From an uncultured Oscillospiraceae bacterium (lineage in GTDB: Bacteria; Bacillota; Clostridia; Oscillospirales; Oscillospiraceae): DNA of 64,000 nucleotides. Numbering within the stretch: position 1 is the stretch's first letter; each line of letters begins with the position of its first letter. The DNA lies in the NCBI GenBank assembly GCA_947629915.1, contig CANRFN010000012.1:1-64000 (forward strand), in the 5' to 3' direction. A model generated the notes under the pieces. The model was not told the DNA's origin. It worked only from the letters and a program-made list of their open reading frames with translations, and did no database searches. Below, piece by piece: positions 1 to 8,833 of this stretch. A program made the translations under genes and the position numbers.

Positions 1-31
1 CCTCTTTATTACGTGGGTATAACTTAAATGC

Positions 32-463
32 ATGAAATTTCGAATTCTGGGTATGACTACAATTCATGATATCACAAACCAGCTGAATGCGCAATATGGA
101 GAGGCCCTGCAAACCAAAGACCTGACCCTTGTGGATGGCGCTTATCGAGTCGATACGCTCCAAGTTCAGGGCAAAGAGTACACTGCATCCTATTTCGGCA
201 AGACAGATTTGTCTGAAATCTTTCCAGATTACCAGTACCGGGAGTTTTGGCGCTTAGAAAGCGCGTACAACGATTTCAAAGATTGTCCAACCACGGACAA
301 CGTGCTGCCATACAACAACTATCCGATGGAGATTGAGAAAGGCCAGGTCTTTGTGATCGACTATACCAAAGCGGACGGCTCTGTGATAAGGGAATATCAC
401 AGAGCAGACGGCAACACATGGCATGGCAGCCCTGTCACAGAGGAATTTCGCATTGCGGAATAG
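32..463 (+). CDS. hypothetical protein, 143 aa
   Basis: I do not recognise this protein. It is a soluble-looking, acidic and aromatic-rich chain with no signal peptide or membrane segment and ends at a TAG stop. The reading frame is closed upstream by a TAA at 20-22, so the gene is complete at its 5' end. Two starts are possible, the ATG at 32 and the ATG at 53; neither has a clear Shine-Dalgarno. Base composition is noticeably more AT-rich than the neighbours, which hints at transfer or relaxed constraint. A strong rho-independent hairpin lies about 95 bases downstream on the same strand, which supports real transcription. Function unknown. Confidence 0.55.
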   Translation: MKFRILGMTTIHDITNQLNAQYGEALQTKDLTLVDGAYRVDTLQVQGKEYTASYFGKTDLSEIFPDYQYREFWRLESAYNDFKDCPTTDNVLPYNNYPMEIEKGQVFVIDYTKADGSVIREYHRADGNTWHGSPVTEEFRIAE

Positions 464-556
464 TGCAATCAATCAATGGGATAAAGCAAGTGCAAACGCA
501 GTATCATTTCCGTTAAGACCGCTGAAAATGGAATATCGGAATGCACCGTGACACGA

Positions 557-596
557 AAAGCAGGAAATCACAAAGTGATTTCCTGCTTTCCTTTTG
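557..596 (+). terminator. rho-independent terminator of the first gene
   Basis: A 15-bp perfect stem (arms 557-571 and 575-589) with a three-base loop, followed by CCTTTT. It sits downstream of the hypothetical gene on its strand. Confidence 0.8.
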
Positions 597-711
597 TCTG
601 GGGAGCATACAGCTCCCCTGCGCTGGCGGGCCAGCTAGCTCTTTGTGTCCCTGTCGGACAGTCTGAGAAGAATCCCATTGGCGCCGCAGTTGTCCGTCTT
701 TCGCCCGATCA

Positions 712-750
712 GAAGGAAAATGGGGGACAGCCAAGTCCAGCTGTCCCCCA
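712..750 (-). terminator. rho-independent terminator of the GerMN/kinase operon
   Basis: Inverted repeat with 11-bp arms (721-731 and 740-750) around an 8-base loop. Read on the minus strand it is followed by ATTTTCC, so it most likely ends the operon whose last gene stops at 860. Confidence 0.7.
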
Positions 751-859
751 TTCACTTTGTATAGCATTTTTCCTTTACAGTTTTTCTACAAAACCATTTT
801 CACTGCTTCCTGCTCTCTTCTGCAGCTTCGCAGGCCCCGTATTCCAGTCCTGCCGCTTC

Positions 860-1810
860 TCAGTCCGCCCCGGGCAGCAGCGGATTGCTCAGGTCTACGC
901 TGCCGTACCGGGAGATGGTCTCCCCGTCCACCAGGATCTGCACCTGGTGGATGGCGTCCAGGCTGCAGAGGCTGTCCACGATGGAGGAGATCAGCAGTTC
1001 CTGCTCCGCCGGCGTCTCGGGCATGTTCTCCAGCAGCGCCCGGGAGAGGTCCACGTAGCAGATGCCCTCTGCCATCCAGGAGGAGTGCACCTCCAGCTTC
1101 TCCGGCAGCAGGCTGGTGAGTCCGGGCTCGCTGGGACCTGCGGTGAGGGCCTCCAGCACCACCTCCGCCGGCATCATGTTCTCGGTGAGGCGGAACATCC
1201 GGAGCTCATAGCCCAGGGTGTCGCCCATGCCCAGCCGGAAGTAGAGCCGGGCCGTCACCTCCACAGGCTCCTCCTCCACGCCGGAGAAGAGGGCATCGGA
1301 GGCCCGGAGGATCCCGGTGGATGGGCCGTCCTCCACCTGAATGGACACCCCGTCCACCCCTTGCAGTTGCGTGAGGGTAACGGTGAGGCAGTAGTCCGCC
1401 AGGGTGCGGTGGACCCCGTCCAGAGTGCCGTACGGGGCAGACAGCTTCAGGTTGGCCACCCGGTTTTCCAGGGACCAGTCCAGCAGCTCCACCCCAGAGG
1501 GCACGGCAGCCAGCAGCTCCATCTCCTCCTGGCCGGGCCCCTGGAGAATGGCCTGGGTGATGGCGGGGACTGTGAGCTCGCCATCGTAGGGACAGGTGGC
1601 CATGGCGCTGGTGAGGTCCTCATCCAGGGTGGGAAACCAGAGCTGGAAGCCGCTCTCAGACTGGTTCCGCCGGCAGCCGCTGAGGAGCGCGAGGAAGCTC
1701 AGCAGCAGCACACCAGCTGCCCATGCTGCCAGGGCGGTTCTACCCTTCCCCGCCCTTTTCTCGAATGGCACCTCGTGTGTTTTGTATCTCTGCCATGGGA
1801 AGTGGATCAT
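860..1810 (-). CDS. GerMN-domain lipoprotein
   Basis: Predicted lipoprotein of 316 residues. A hydrophobic signal segment runs over residues 28-45 and ends in a lipobox (LLSGC, Cys46), so the mature protein should be anchored on the outer face of the membrane. The rest looks like two tandem GerMN-type domains, approximately residues 55-180 and 190-310; the family was first seen in the spore germination protein GerM. The ATG overlaps the stop of the upstream sensor kinase by four bases (ATGA), so the two are translationally coupled and probably work together: an extracytoplasmic GerMN lipoprotein beside a membrane kinase suggests an accessory of envelope sensing. That coupling to function is inference; the domain call is by pattern. 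Confidence 0.82.
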   Translation of the reverse strand: MIHFPWQRYKTHEVPFEKRAGKGRTALAAWAAGVLLLSFLALLSGCRRNQSESGFQLWFPTLDEDLTSAMATCPYDGELTVPAITQAILQGPGQEEMELLAAVPSGVELLDWSLENRVANLKLSAPYGTLDGVHRTLADYCLTVTLTQLQGVDGVSIQVEDGPSTGILRASDALFSGVEEEPVEVTARLYFRLGMGDTLGYELRMFRLTENMMPAEVVLEALTAGPSEPGLTSLLPEKLEVHSSWMAEGICYVDLSRALLENMPETPAEQELLISSIVDSLCSLDAIHQVQILVDGETISRYGSVDLSNPLLPGAD

Positions 1811-3273
1811 ACAGACGCATCCTCCTCTTTTGGCAGTGCGGGGAACACCGCGGTGAAGCGGGAGCCCACGCCGTTTTTGCCGTGCTCCACGGTGATGTCT
1901 CCCCCGTGGAGTCTGGCGGTGTCCCGTGCGATGGAGAGGCCCAGTCCGGTGCCGCCCCGCTCCCGGGACCGGGCCTTGTCCACCCGGTAGAAGCGGTCAA
2001 AGACGCGGCCGATGTCCTCGTCCGGGATGCCCACGCCGGTGTCCAGTACAATCAGGGCGATCTGGTCTCCCCGGGGGCACACTGTAACATCTACGCTGCC
2101 GGCGGGGACGTTGTACTTGATGGCGTTTTCGATGAGGTTGAAGGCCACCTGGTAGAGGTCGTCCGCCCCGGCCAGCACCGTACAGGCGGGCTCCAGGTAT
2201 GCCCGAAGCGTCACATCGGATGCCTCGGCCAATGGCTCCAGCATGTGGACCGCCCGCTCCGCCACCTGGTTCAGCTCCACGCACTCCTGCTTCCGGGTGC
2301 CGCCGGCGTCCAGGCGGGTGAGGGCCAACAGGTGTTCGCTGATGCGGGTGAGCCGGTCTGCCTCGCTGCCGATGTCCGCCACAAACTCCCGGCAGGTCTC
2401 GATGTCCACGTCCGGGTTCTGCAGGATGGAGTCTGTGAGCAGCCGGATGCAGGCCAGCGGCGTCTTCAGCTCGTGGGATGCGTCGGACACAAATCGTCTC
2501 CGGGCCTCCTCGGTCACCTGGAGGCGGCCGGTGAGCTGGTTGAACTCGTCTGCCAGCTGCGCGATCTCGTCCGAGCCCCGCACCTCTGCCCTATGGCTGT
2601 ATTCGCCCTCCCGCACTCGGCGGATGGCGCCCAGCAGGCGGGCGGTGGATGCCGTCAAGGCTTTCGTGAAGAGCAGCACCAGCAGCAGGGCGATGAACCC
2701 GATGACAATGCTGATGCTTCTCAAATTGGACTGGATGGTGTGGAGAATCTCCGCCTGGTCTGCGTCATACTCGTAGAGATACACCGAGCCCAGGATCTCT
2801 CCCCGATAGACCACCGGCACTGCGGCCCGGGAGCGAAACGCCCCGTTGCGGTACTCAGCCCGGGTGACATCGTACCCGTCCAGGGCCTTCACCACCTCGG
2901 CCATCAGGGCCACATCGGAGCGCCGGTCTTCGATGGTGGAGGTGTCGTAGAGGATGCGGGCGTTGCGGTCCGTCACTAAGATCCTCGTCACCTGGACCTT
3001 TTCCAGAAGGGCCATGGTCTGCTCTACGCTCTCACTGCTGAGGTTCTCCGAGACGGCCAGGGCGGCCCCCATCACCAGGGCCTGCCGCTTCAGGTTCTCC
3101 TGTTTGGCGTTGAACACCATGTTCTCCGCCATATAGAGGGGGTAGGTGTTCAGCACCAGGAGGATGGACGCCACCACCAGGATGTAGGTCAGGGCATAGC
3201 GGGTGCGCACACTCCGCCAGAAGGGCACCCGTCCCGCCCGCTCGGCGCGTTTTCGCTCTCTCTCTTCCTCCAA
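1807..3273 (-). CDS. HAMP-containing sensor histidine kinase
   Basis: Membrane sensor kinase of 488 residues. Order: TM1 at about 25-47, an extracytoplasmic sensing domain (about 48-183), TM2 at about 184-206, HAMP (about 207-258), HisKA with the phospho-acceptor His267 in DASHELKTPL, then the HATPase_c lobe with an N box (NLIENAIKYN), DTGVGI and GGTGLGLSIA. The architecture matches PhoR/ResE/WalK-type kinases. I take the TTG at 3273 as start, with a GGGAGGGAG ribosome site about ten bases upstream. Its response regulator ends 56 bases upstream and the GerMN lipoprotein gene overlaps its stop by four bases, giving a three-gene operon. The signal is not deducible. Confidence 0.92.
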   Translation of the reverse strand: MEEERERKRAERAGRVPFWRSVRTRYALTYILVVASILLVLNTYPLYMAENMVFNAKQENLKRQALVMGAALAVSENLSSESVEQTMALLEKVQVTRILVTDRNARILYDTSTIEDRRSDVALMAEVVKALDGYDVTRAEYRNGAFRSRAAVPVVYRGEILGSVYLYEYDADQAEILHTIQSNLRSISIVIGFIALLLVLLFTKALTASTARLLGAIRRVREGEYSHRAEVRGSDEIAQLADEFNQLTGRLQVTEEARRRFVSDASHELKTPLACIRLLTDSILQNPDVDIETCREFVADIGSEADRLTRISEHLLALTRLDAGGTRKQECVELNQVAERAVHMLEPLAEASDVTLRAYLEPACTVLAGADDLYQVAFNLIENAIKYNVPAGSVDVTVCPRGDQIALIVLDTGVGIPDEDIGRVFDRFYRVDKARSRERGGTGLGLSIARDTARLHGGDITVEHGKNGVGSRFTAVFPALPKEEDASV

Positions 3274-3329
3274 GGGCCGTCTCCCTCCCCTCTGTCTCTC
3301 GGTGTACCGCGGCGATGAAACTCAGTCCG

Positions 3330-4016
3330 TCAGTTCTTGCAGTAGTACCCCACGCCCCACTTTGTGAGGATGTACTGGGGCTTGGCGGGATCCGGCTCCA
3401 CCTTCTCCCGCAGTCTCCGGATGTGCACGTCCACGGTGCGAAGGTCCCCGATGTACTCGTAGCCCCACACGGTGTCCAGCAGCTTCTCCCGGCTGTACAC
3501 CCGGCCGGGGTTCTGCATTAAGAGAGACATGAGCTCGAACTCCCGGGCGGTGAGCTCGATCCGCTCCCCCTCCCGGTACACGCACTGCTCTCCCAGGTCC
3601 AGGGTGAGTGCCCCGTTGGTGATCCGGGACGCCTCTTTCTGCTGCTGGGCTGCGGTGGCCGCCCGGCGGAGCAAGGCACGGATCCGGGCCTTCAGCTCCA
3701 GAACGTTAAAGGGCTTCGTGATATAGTCATCGGCGCCGCACTCGAAGCCGATGATCTTGTCCGCGTCCTCGCTCTTGGCGGTGAGCATGATGATGGGCAC
3801 GGTGGAGAACTCCCGGATCTTCATGCAGGCCTGCAGCCCATCGATCTTGGGCATCATCAGGTCCAGGATGATGAGGTCATAGTTGCCGGCCCGGGCCTTG
3901 TCCACGGCCTCCTGTCCATCGAATCCGGTGTCCACCTGATACCCCTCTGTCTCCAGATTGAATCGGATTCCCTTCACCAGCACCCGCTCATCGTCTACTA
4001 CCAGTATTCTGGCCAT
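3330..4016 (-). CDS. OmpR-family response regulator
   Basis: Two-component response regulator of 228 residues. The N-terminal receiver carries the acidic pocket (VVDDE), the phospho-acceptor Asp52 (LDLMMPK) and the switch residues (LTAKSE, then ITKPFN). The C-terminal half is an OmpR/PhoB winged helix (LTAREFELM, VYSREKLLDTVWGYEY, VDVHIRRLREK). The start is the ATG at 4016, which has a GGAGG nine bases upstream; an in-frame upstream ATG at 4127 lacks one and extends the protein into non-conserved sequence. It leads the operon with the kinase at 1807-3273. It is divergent from the D,D-carboxypeptidase gene, so that gene is a plausible target, though no direct repeats prove it. Confidence 0.93.
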   Translation of the reverse strand: MARILVVDDERVLVKGIRFNLETEGYQVDTGFDGQEAVDKARAGNYDLIILDLMMPKIDGLQACMKIREFSTVPIIMLTAKSEDADKIIGFECGADDYITKPFNVLELKARIRALLRRAATAAQQQKEASRITNGALTLDLGEQCVYREGERIELTAREFELMSLLMQNPGRVYSREKLLDTVWGYEYIGDLRTVDVHIRRLREKVEPDPAKPQYILTKWGVGYYCKN

Positions 4017-4126
4017 ATCTGCGCTCCTCCAAACGTTGTGATCCCGCGGCGGGACCTGTCTCTCTACCATGATACATGCGCTCTGTCCCGCTGTCTGCAA
4101 AAATTCTGTAAACACTCGTTTTCCCA

Positions 4127-4155
4127 TTGCATTTTTCGACCGGATCTGCTACAAT
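4127..4155 (+). promoter_or_regulatory. sigma-A-type promoter of the carboxypeptidase gene
   Basis: TTGCAT (4127-4132) and TACAAT (4150-4155) separated by 17 bases, 52 bases upstream of the ATG at 4208. A short inverted repeat (ATCAC/GTGAT) lies just downstream at about 4168-4182 and could be an operator. Confidence 0.6.
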
Positions 4156-4207
4156 GGGTTCTGCAATCACATCGGTGATTATACCATATCGTCCGGGAGA
4201 ATTCACC

Positions 4208-5638
4208 ATGAAAAAATACAATTTCTTCTCTGTGCTTCTCGCACTGGTTCTTCTATTTTCCCTCTCCGCGCCGGCCCTGGCCATGGCGCCGGAATCCCAC
4301 GACCACCCGGGATTTCCGCTGGTGGTCAAAGAGGGCGATGAGGACGCCCCGAAGGCCACTGCGGCCATTGTGGTGGACGGGGACACCGGCGAGGTGCTCT
4401 TTGAATACAACGCCCACGAGCGCCGCTATCCCGCCTCGGTGACCAAGATCATGACCTCCCTGGTGATTCTGGACGCCATCGATGCCGGGAAGCTGTCCCT
4501 GGATACGCAGGTCACCGTCTCCCAGGAGGCCCGGGACCTGGCCTACGATGCCTCCAAGGCAGACCTGCAGGTGGGCGAGATCCTCACGGTGGAGCAGCTT
4601 CTGTATTTAGACCTGGTTCCCTCCGCCTGTGATGCCTGCAACGCCCTGGCCGAGGCGGTGACGGGACTCACCGGCACGGACGCCTACGCCGCCTTTGCGG
4701 ATCTGATGAACGCCAAGGCCGAGGCGCTGGGTATGACAGGCTCCCACTTCACCAACCCCCACGGCCTCCACGAGGCGGACCACTACAGCACCGCATACGA
4801 CATCTACCTCATGGCGAGAGAGGCCATGAACAACGAGCTCTTCCGGCGGATCGTGAAGACCACCACGTACACCGTGCCCGAGACCAACATGCGCCCCGCC
4901 CAGACCTATCACACCACCAACTCCCTGCTGGACAACTGGTACACCCTGGACTATAAGTACTCCAAGGCCATCGGCATCAAGACCGGCAGCACCGAGGAGG
5001 GCGGCAGGTGCCTCGCCTCCGCAGCCATCGATGAAAAGGGCCGCACCTTCTACTGCGTGATCCTGGGCTGCGATTGGGTGACGGACCCCAACACCGGGGA
5101 GCAGGACCGGCAGAACTTCTCTGAGACGATCCGCCTTCTGGAGTGGGCCTTTGGCAACTTCCGCCACACCACCCTTCTGGATGAGAATGCAGACGACATC
5201 CTCCGGGAGATCCCCGTCACCATGTCCGAGGACACGGACCACGTCATCGCCGAGCCGGTGGGCACCATTGAGGCGGACATGCCCGTGGACTACGACCCCA
5301 AGCAGGCGGAGCTGGTGTTCCATCTCCCGGAAGAACCTCTGGAGGCCCCCGTCACAAAGGGACAGAAGGTGGGCTCGGTGGAGCTCTTCTACCAGGGGGT
5401 GAGCTACGGCACCCTGGAGATGGTGGCCGCAGACGATGTGGCCCGCTCGGAGATGCTGTCCCGCCTCACCACCCTCCAGTCCTACTGGGAGCAGTGGTGG
5501 GTGAAGGCGGCCCTCTTCGGCGGCATCGGCCTGATCCTCCTTCTGATCATCGTCATCTGCGTGGCCCGCAGCAAGAGAAAGCGCCGGTACAGCTATTCCA
5601 GCCGCGGCCGCTCCTCGTACCGCGGCGGGCGCCGGTAA
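4208..5638 (+). CDS. D-alanyl-D-alanine carboxypeptidase (PBP5/DacF type)
   Basis: Low-molecular-weight penicillin-binding protein of 476 residues that trims the terminal D-Ala from peptidoglycan stem peptides outside the cell. A signal peptide covers residues 1-25. The serine peptidase domain has the nucleophile motif SVTK (Ser77, Lys80) and KTGST (Lys258). The second motif, normally SxN, reads Ser139-Ala-Cys141, so the canonical Asn is replaced. A PBP5 C-terminal beta domain follows, then a C-terminal membrane helix (about 431-455) and a basic Arg/Ser/Tyr tail. Start: ATG at 4208 with GGGAGAA upstream; the longer open frame from 4127 includes the promoter. A strong hairpin follows the stop. 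Confidence 0.93.
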   Translation: MKKYNFFSVLLALVLLFSLSAPALAMAPESHDHPGFPLVVKEGDEDAPKATAAIVVDGDTGEVLFEYNAHERRYPASVTKIMTSLVILDAIDAGKLSLDTQVTVSQEARDLAYDASKADLQVGEILTVEQLLYLDLVPSACDACNALAEAVTGLTGTDAYAAFADLMNAKAEALGMTGSHFTNPHGLHEADHYSTAYDIYLMAREAMNNELFRRIVKTTTYTVPETNMRPAQTYHTTNSLLDNWYTLDYKYSKAIGIKTGSTEEGGRCLASAAIDEKGRTFYCVILGCDWVTDPNTGEQDRQNFSETIRLLEWAFGNFRHTTLLDENADDILREIPVTMSEDTDHVIAEPVGTIEADMPVDYDPKQAELVFHLPEEPLEAPVTKGQKVGSVELFYQGVSYGTLEMVAADDVARSEMLSRLTTLQSYWEQWWVKAALFGGIGLILLLIIVICVARSKRKRRYSYSSRGRSSYRGGRR

Positions 5639-5652
5639 CCCCGAGATACAGT

Positions 5653-5697
5653 CTGCCCGGTGCGGTTGGCCTTACCGCACCGGGCAGCTTCTTTTTT
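5653..5697 (+). terminator. rho-independent terminator
   Basis: Perfect 14-bp GC-rich stem (CTGCCCGGTGCGGT and its complement) with a seven-base loop, followed by CTTCTTTTTT. It terminates the carboxypeptidase transcript. Confidence 0.88.
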
Positions 5698-5838
5698 CAC
5701 GCAGTCTTGGCTCGCCTGCAGACGGAATCGTCTCCCGCTCCGGCAGGCCTCGTATCTTTTTTCCCTTGACAGTCCTCTCCCCATCCGATACCATCCGTAT
5801 CAGATCATATCAGAGGAGCGGCAAAGGAGAGCGGCACC

Positions 5839-7227
5839 TCAGTCCGCCATCTCCTCCCCGGCTTTCACCAGGGCCTCCCCCACGGTGTAGATGTCTCCGG
5901 CGCCCACGGTGAGGATCAGATCTCCCGGCCGGGCGATGCCCTTCAGGGTGTCGGTCACCTCAGCCAGGGTGGGACAATAGATCGCGCCGGGGATCTGCTC
6001 GGCCAGGTCCCTGGAGGAGATGCCGATGTCGTTGGTCTCCCGGGCGGCGTAGATCTCCGCCAACACCGTCACGGTGGGCCGCTTCAGCACCCGGACAAAG
6101 TCTCCGAAGAGCGCCTGGGTCCGGGAATAGGTGTGGGGCTGGAAGGCGCAGACGATCCGCTGGTAGTCCAGGGTGGCCGCCATGTCCAGGAGGGCCTGGA
6201 GCTCATCCGGGTGGTGGGCGTAGTCGTCATAGACCTTGGCGTCGCGATAGGTGCCCTTGTACTCAAACCGCCGGCCGGGCAGGTGGAAGCTGGCCATGCC
6301 CCGGACCACCGCCTCGCCGGGGACCTGCAGCACATAGGCGGCGGCCGCTGCGGCCAGTGCGTTCTTTACGTTGTGTACCCCGGGGATGCCCAGATTCAGG
6401 TGGGCATACAGCCCCTCTGGGGTTACTACGTCAAAGGATCCGCAGCCCTTGGTGTAGGTCAGGTTCTCCGCGTGGACATCGCCCTTCTCGATGCCGAAGG
6501 TCACCACATGGCGGGTCTCACCCGCCAGGGCGGTCATGGTGTTGGGGTCCTCGCAGTTTGCCACGATGGTGCCGTCCTCCGGCACCCGGTCTGCAAAGGC
6601 CCGGAAGGAGTGCTCAATGGCCTCGATGTCTTTGAAGTAGTCCAGGTGGTCCGCCTCTACGTTGAGAATCACCGCCACGGTGGGATAGAAGGACAGGAAG
6701 GAGTCGCAGTACTCGCAGGACTCCAGGATGATGGTGTCCCCGTGGCCCACCCGGTGCCCCGCCTCCAGCAGCGGAAGGGTGCCACCGATCATCACCGTGG
6801 GGTCTTTGCTGGCCGCCATGAAGATGTGGGTGCACATGGACGTGGTGGTGGTCTTGCCGTGGGTGCCGGAGATGCAGAGGGCGTTCTTGTAGTCCCGCAT
6901 GATGGCGCCCCAGGCCTGGGCCCGCTCAAATACCGGGATGTTGTGCTCCCTGGCCCCGGCGATCTCCGGATTGCCATCGTGGACGGCGGCCGTGCGCACC
7001 ACACAGTCTGCGCCCAGCGCCCCCTCCGGCTTGTGGCCGATGGTGATGGGAATGCCCAGCCCTCTCAGGTGGCGGACGGTGTCGCTCTCTCGGACATCGG
7101 AGCCGGACACCAGCACGCCGGCGCCGTGGAGCACCTCCGCCAGGGATGCCATGGAGACCCCGCCGATGCCCACGAGATGGGCCCGCTTCCCCGGCCGCAG
7201 ATATTCCCGAATGCTATATAATGCCAT
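5839..7227 (-). CDS. murC: UDP-N-acetylmuramate--L-alanine ligase
   Basis: Cytoplasmic Mur ligase of 462 residues that adds the first amino acid of the peptidoglycan stem (UDP-MurNAc + L-Ala + ATP). Visible family features: an N-terminal nucleotide-binding fold (HLVGIGGVSMASLAEVL) typical of MurC, the ATP P-loop GTHGKTTTTS in the central domain, the ESCEYCDSFL and NVEADHLDYF segments, and the C-terminal domain opening with GRRFEYKG and DDYAHHP. Start: ATG at 7227, with GGAG about ten bases upstream and a good promoter behind it; a longer in-frame extension to 7368 would run through that promoter. It is divergent from cca and monocistronic as far as can be seen. Confidence 0.96.
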   Translation of the reverse strand: MALYSIREYLRPGKRAHLVGIGGVSMASLAEVLHGAGVLVSGSDVRESDTVRHLRGLGIPITIGHKPEGALGADCVVRTAAVHDGNPEIAGAREHNIPVFERAQAWGAIMRDYKNALCISGTHGKTTTTSMCTHIFMAASKDPTVMIGGTLPLLEAGHRVGHGDTIILESCEYCDSFLSFYPTVAVILNVEADHLDYFKDIEAIEHSFRAFADRVPEDGTIVANCEDPNTMTALAGETRHVVTFGIEKGDVHAENLTYTKGCGSFDVVTPEGLYAHLNLGIPGVHNVKNALAAAAAAYVLQVPGEAVVRGMASFHLPGRRFEYKGTYRDAKVYDDYAHHPDELQALLDMAATLDYQRIVCAFQPHTYSRTQALFGDFVRVLKRPTVTVLAEIYAARETNDIGISSRDLAEQIPGAIYCPTLAEVTDTLKGIARPGDLILTVGAGDIYTVGEALVKAGEEMAD

Positions 7228-7324
7228 AATTTCATTACTCCAATGGGGACGTGCCGTCTCGGCATCCCCTAGATTCCTACTCATGATACGCTGGAACTGC
7301 AGTAAAGGTACCGTACCGGCGGTG

Positions 7325-7353
7325 ATTATACCGCATTCCACCGCCATTGGCAA
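7325..7353 (-). promoter_or_regulatory. promoter of murC
   Basis: Read on the minus strand: TTGCCA (7353-7348), a 17-base spacer, then TATAAT (7330-7325). Transcription would start near 7318, leaving a leader of about 90 bases before the ATG. Confidence 0.7.
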
Positions 7354-7419
7354 CAGGTATTTGCACAAACGCTATTGTACCCGCTTCCAGCCCCGTTGAA
7401 ACACGAAAGGACCATTCCT

Positions 7420-8448
7420 ATGGAAGTTTTTGCTCTGCCGCCCTATGCGGCCTATGTCTGCCAGACCCTCTGGAATGCCGGCTATGCGGCGTACCCGGTA
7501 GGCGGCTGCGTCCGAGACTTACTCCTGGGTCTCACCCCCCACGACTGGGATGTGGCCACCTCCGCCTTTCCCGAGGATGTGATCCCCCTCTTTCCGCGAG
7601 TGGTGCCCACCGGCATCCAGCACGGCACCGTTACCGTGGTAACCGATGGCGAGAATGTAGAAGTCACCGCCTTTCGGAAGGACGGCCCGTACTCCGATGG
7701 CCGGCACCCGGACAGCGTCACCTTCGGCACCAGCCTGGAGGACGACCTCTCCCGCCGGGACTTCACCATCAACGCCATGGCCTTAGGCCCGGACGGCACC
7801 ATTGTGGACCCCTACGGCGGCAGCGCGGACCTGAAGGCGGGTCTCATCCGGTGCGTGGGCGATCCAGAGCAGCGGTTTCACGAGGACGCCCTACGGATCC
7901 TCCGGGGCGTGCGGTTTGCCGCCAAACTGGGCTTTGCCATCGAAGAGAGCACCTGGAGGGCCATGGTGTCCTGCGCACCGTTGGCAGACCGGGTCTCCAG
8001 CGAGCGCATCTACGCGGAGGTGGAGAAGACCTTGCTCACCCGGGCACCCCATATGGTGGGCCTGATGGTCTCCCTCGGCGTGCTGGACCGGTTTGCCGTG
8101 GTACCACGGGACGCAGACTTCCAGTCCCTGGACAGCGTGCCCTGCACCCAGGAGGAGCGATGGCGGGCCTTCTGCAGGCGCACCGGCTTCCCCATCCAGT
8201 CCCTGCCGGTGTCCCGGGCCCTCCGGGCGGCGGTAAACCACCCGGAGCGGGCGCTGATCCCCCAACTGGCCCTCTCCGGCGGCGTGATCGCGGCCATGGG
8301 CTATGCGGGAGCTGCCATCAGCAGTGTGCAGAAGGCACTGGCCATCTATGTGCTGGACCACCCAGATGCCAACACCCTGGAGGCGCTCACCGCGCTTCTG
8401 AGAGCCTGGCAGGCAGACGGCACCGTCCCCCTGCCGGACAAGAAGTAG
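7420..8448 (+). CDS. cca: CCA tRNA nucleotidyltransferase
   Basis: Class II nucleotidyltransferase of 342 residues that adds or repairs the CCA end of tRNAs. The catalytic head shows GGCVRDLLLG and the metal-binding DWDV aspartates, then VTAFRKDG and the DDLSRRDFTINAMA motif. The neck domain has RFHEDALRILRGVRFAAKLGF, the RNA- and nucleotide-selecting helix. The C-terminal body is shorter than in some family members. Without a search I cannot fully separate a CCA-adding enzyme from a class II poly(A) polymerase, but CCA addition is the usual role of the single copy in Clostridia. Start: ATG at 7420 with GAAAGGA upstream. A bidirectional terminator follows. Confidence 0.9.
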   Translation: MEVFALPPYAAYVCQTLWNAGYAAYPVGGCVRDLLLGLTPHDWDVATSAFPEDVIPLFPRVVPTGIQHGTVTVVTDGENVEVTAFRKDGPYSDGRHPDSVTFGTSLEDDLSRRDFTINAMALGPDGTIVDPYGGSADLKAGLIRCVGDPEQRFHEDALRILRGVRFAAKLGFAIEESTWRAMVSCAPLADRVSSERIYAEVEKTLLTRAPHMVGLMVSLGVLDRFAVVPRDADFQSLDSVPCTQEERWRAFCRRTGFPIQSLPVSRALRAAVNHPERALIPQLALSGGVIAAMGYAGAAISSVQKALAIYVLDHPDANTLEALTALLRAWQADGTVPLPDKK

Positions 8449-8506
8449 TTGCCTATCCTCTTCCCTCACACAGCTTTCTTTCCTCTTCCTGCTCTTTTTG
8501 CAGTGG

Positions 8507-8538
8507 AAAAGGGCCTGCCGCGATGGCAGGCCCTTTTC
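8507..8538. terminator. bidirectional terminator between cca and the PadR operon
   Basis: AAAAGGGCCTGCC (8507-8519) pairs with GGCAGGCCCTTTT (8525-8537), loop of five. The A-run on one arm and T-run on the other suit termination of both convergent transcripts. Confidence 0.82.
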
Positions 8539-8597
8539 GGTAGCGGATCTGGAACCATGCATTGGCATGGCGGTTTTGCTTTGGTATGCCCTCCGCC

Positions 8598-8795
8598 CTA
8601 CAGCACCCAGTATCTGCCGTCTGCGGTCTCCCCCAGAACGCCGCTGCTTACCAGCCGTTTCGTCACGGCGGAGAAGGCGTTGGGGTTGATCACGCCGGCA
8701 TCGGCGAAGGTGCAGGCGGTCTCCGGGGAGATGGCGCCTCGGGCAATAAGCCTCTGCACGATGTGCTTTTTCCGGATCAATGGGATGGGCGGCAT
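8598..8795 (-). CDS. small conserved-looking protein, 65 aa
   Basis: Short protein with a perfect AGAGGAGG ribosome site ahead of its ATG, 38 bases after the DUF1700/DUF4097 gene on the same strand, so it is the third gene of the PadR operon. The sequence looks helical, with basic N-terminal residues (IRKKHIVQRL) and a C-terminal segment resembling a small winged-helix wing (KRLVSSGVLGETADGRYWVL). A DNA- or partner-binding helix-turn-helix is possible but not shown; I know no named family. The position next to the bidirectional terminator fixes it as the last gene of the unit. Confidence 0.7.
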   Translation of the reverse strand: MPPIPLIRKKHIVQRLIARGAISPETACTFADAGVINPNAFSAVTKRLVSSGVLGETADGRYWVL

Positions 8796-8833
8796 GGGGT
8801 TGTTCCTCCTCTGTTTCAGATTGGCGTTCCGCC

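Larger units (their letters stand above)
464..859. other. intergenic region between convergent genes
   Basis: About 400 bases without a gene I would defend. It holds two hairpins, one facing each convergent unit (557-596 for the plus-strand gene, 712-750 for the minus-strand operon). The stretch 600-710 has no recognisable feature; frames open across it have no start context. Confidence 0.6.

Noticed and set aside
548-1990. Plus-strand open frame of 480 codons across the GerMN lipoprotein gene
   Set aside because: It runs through a terminator and opposite two well-supported genes; low-complexity shadow translation.
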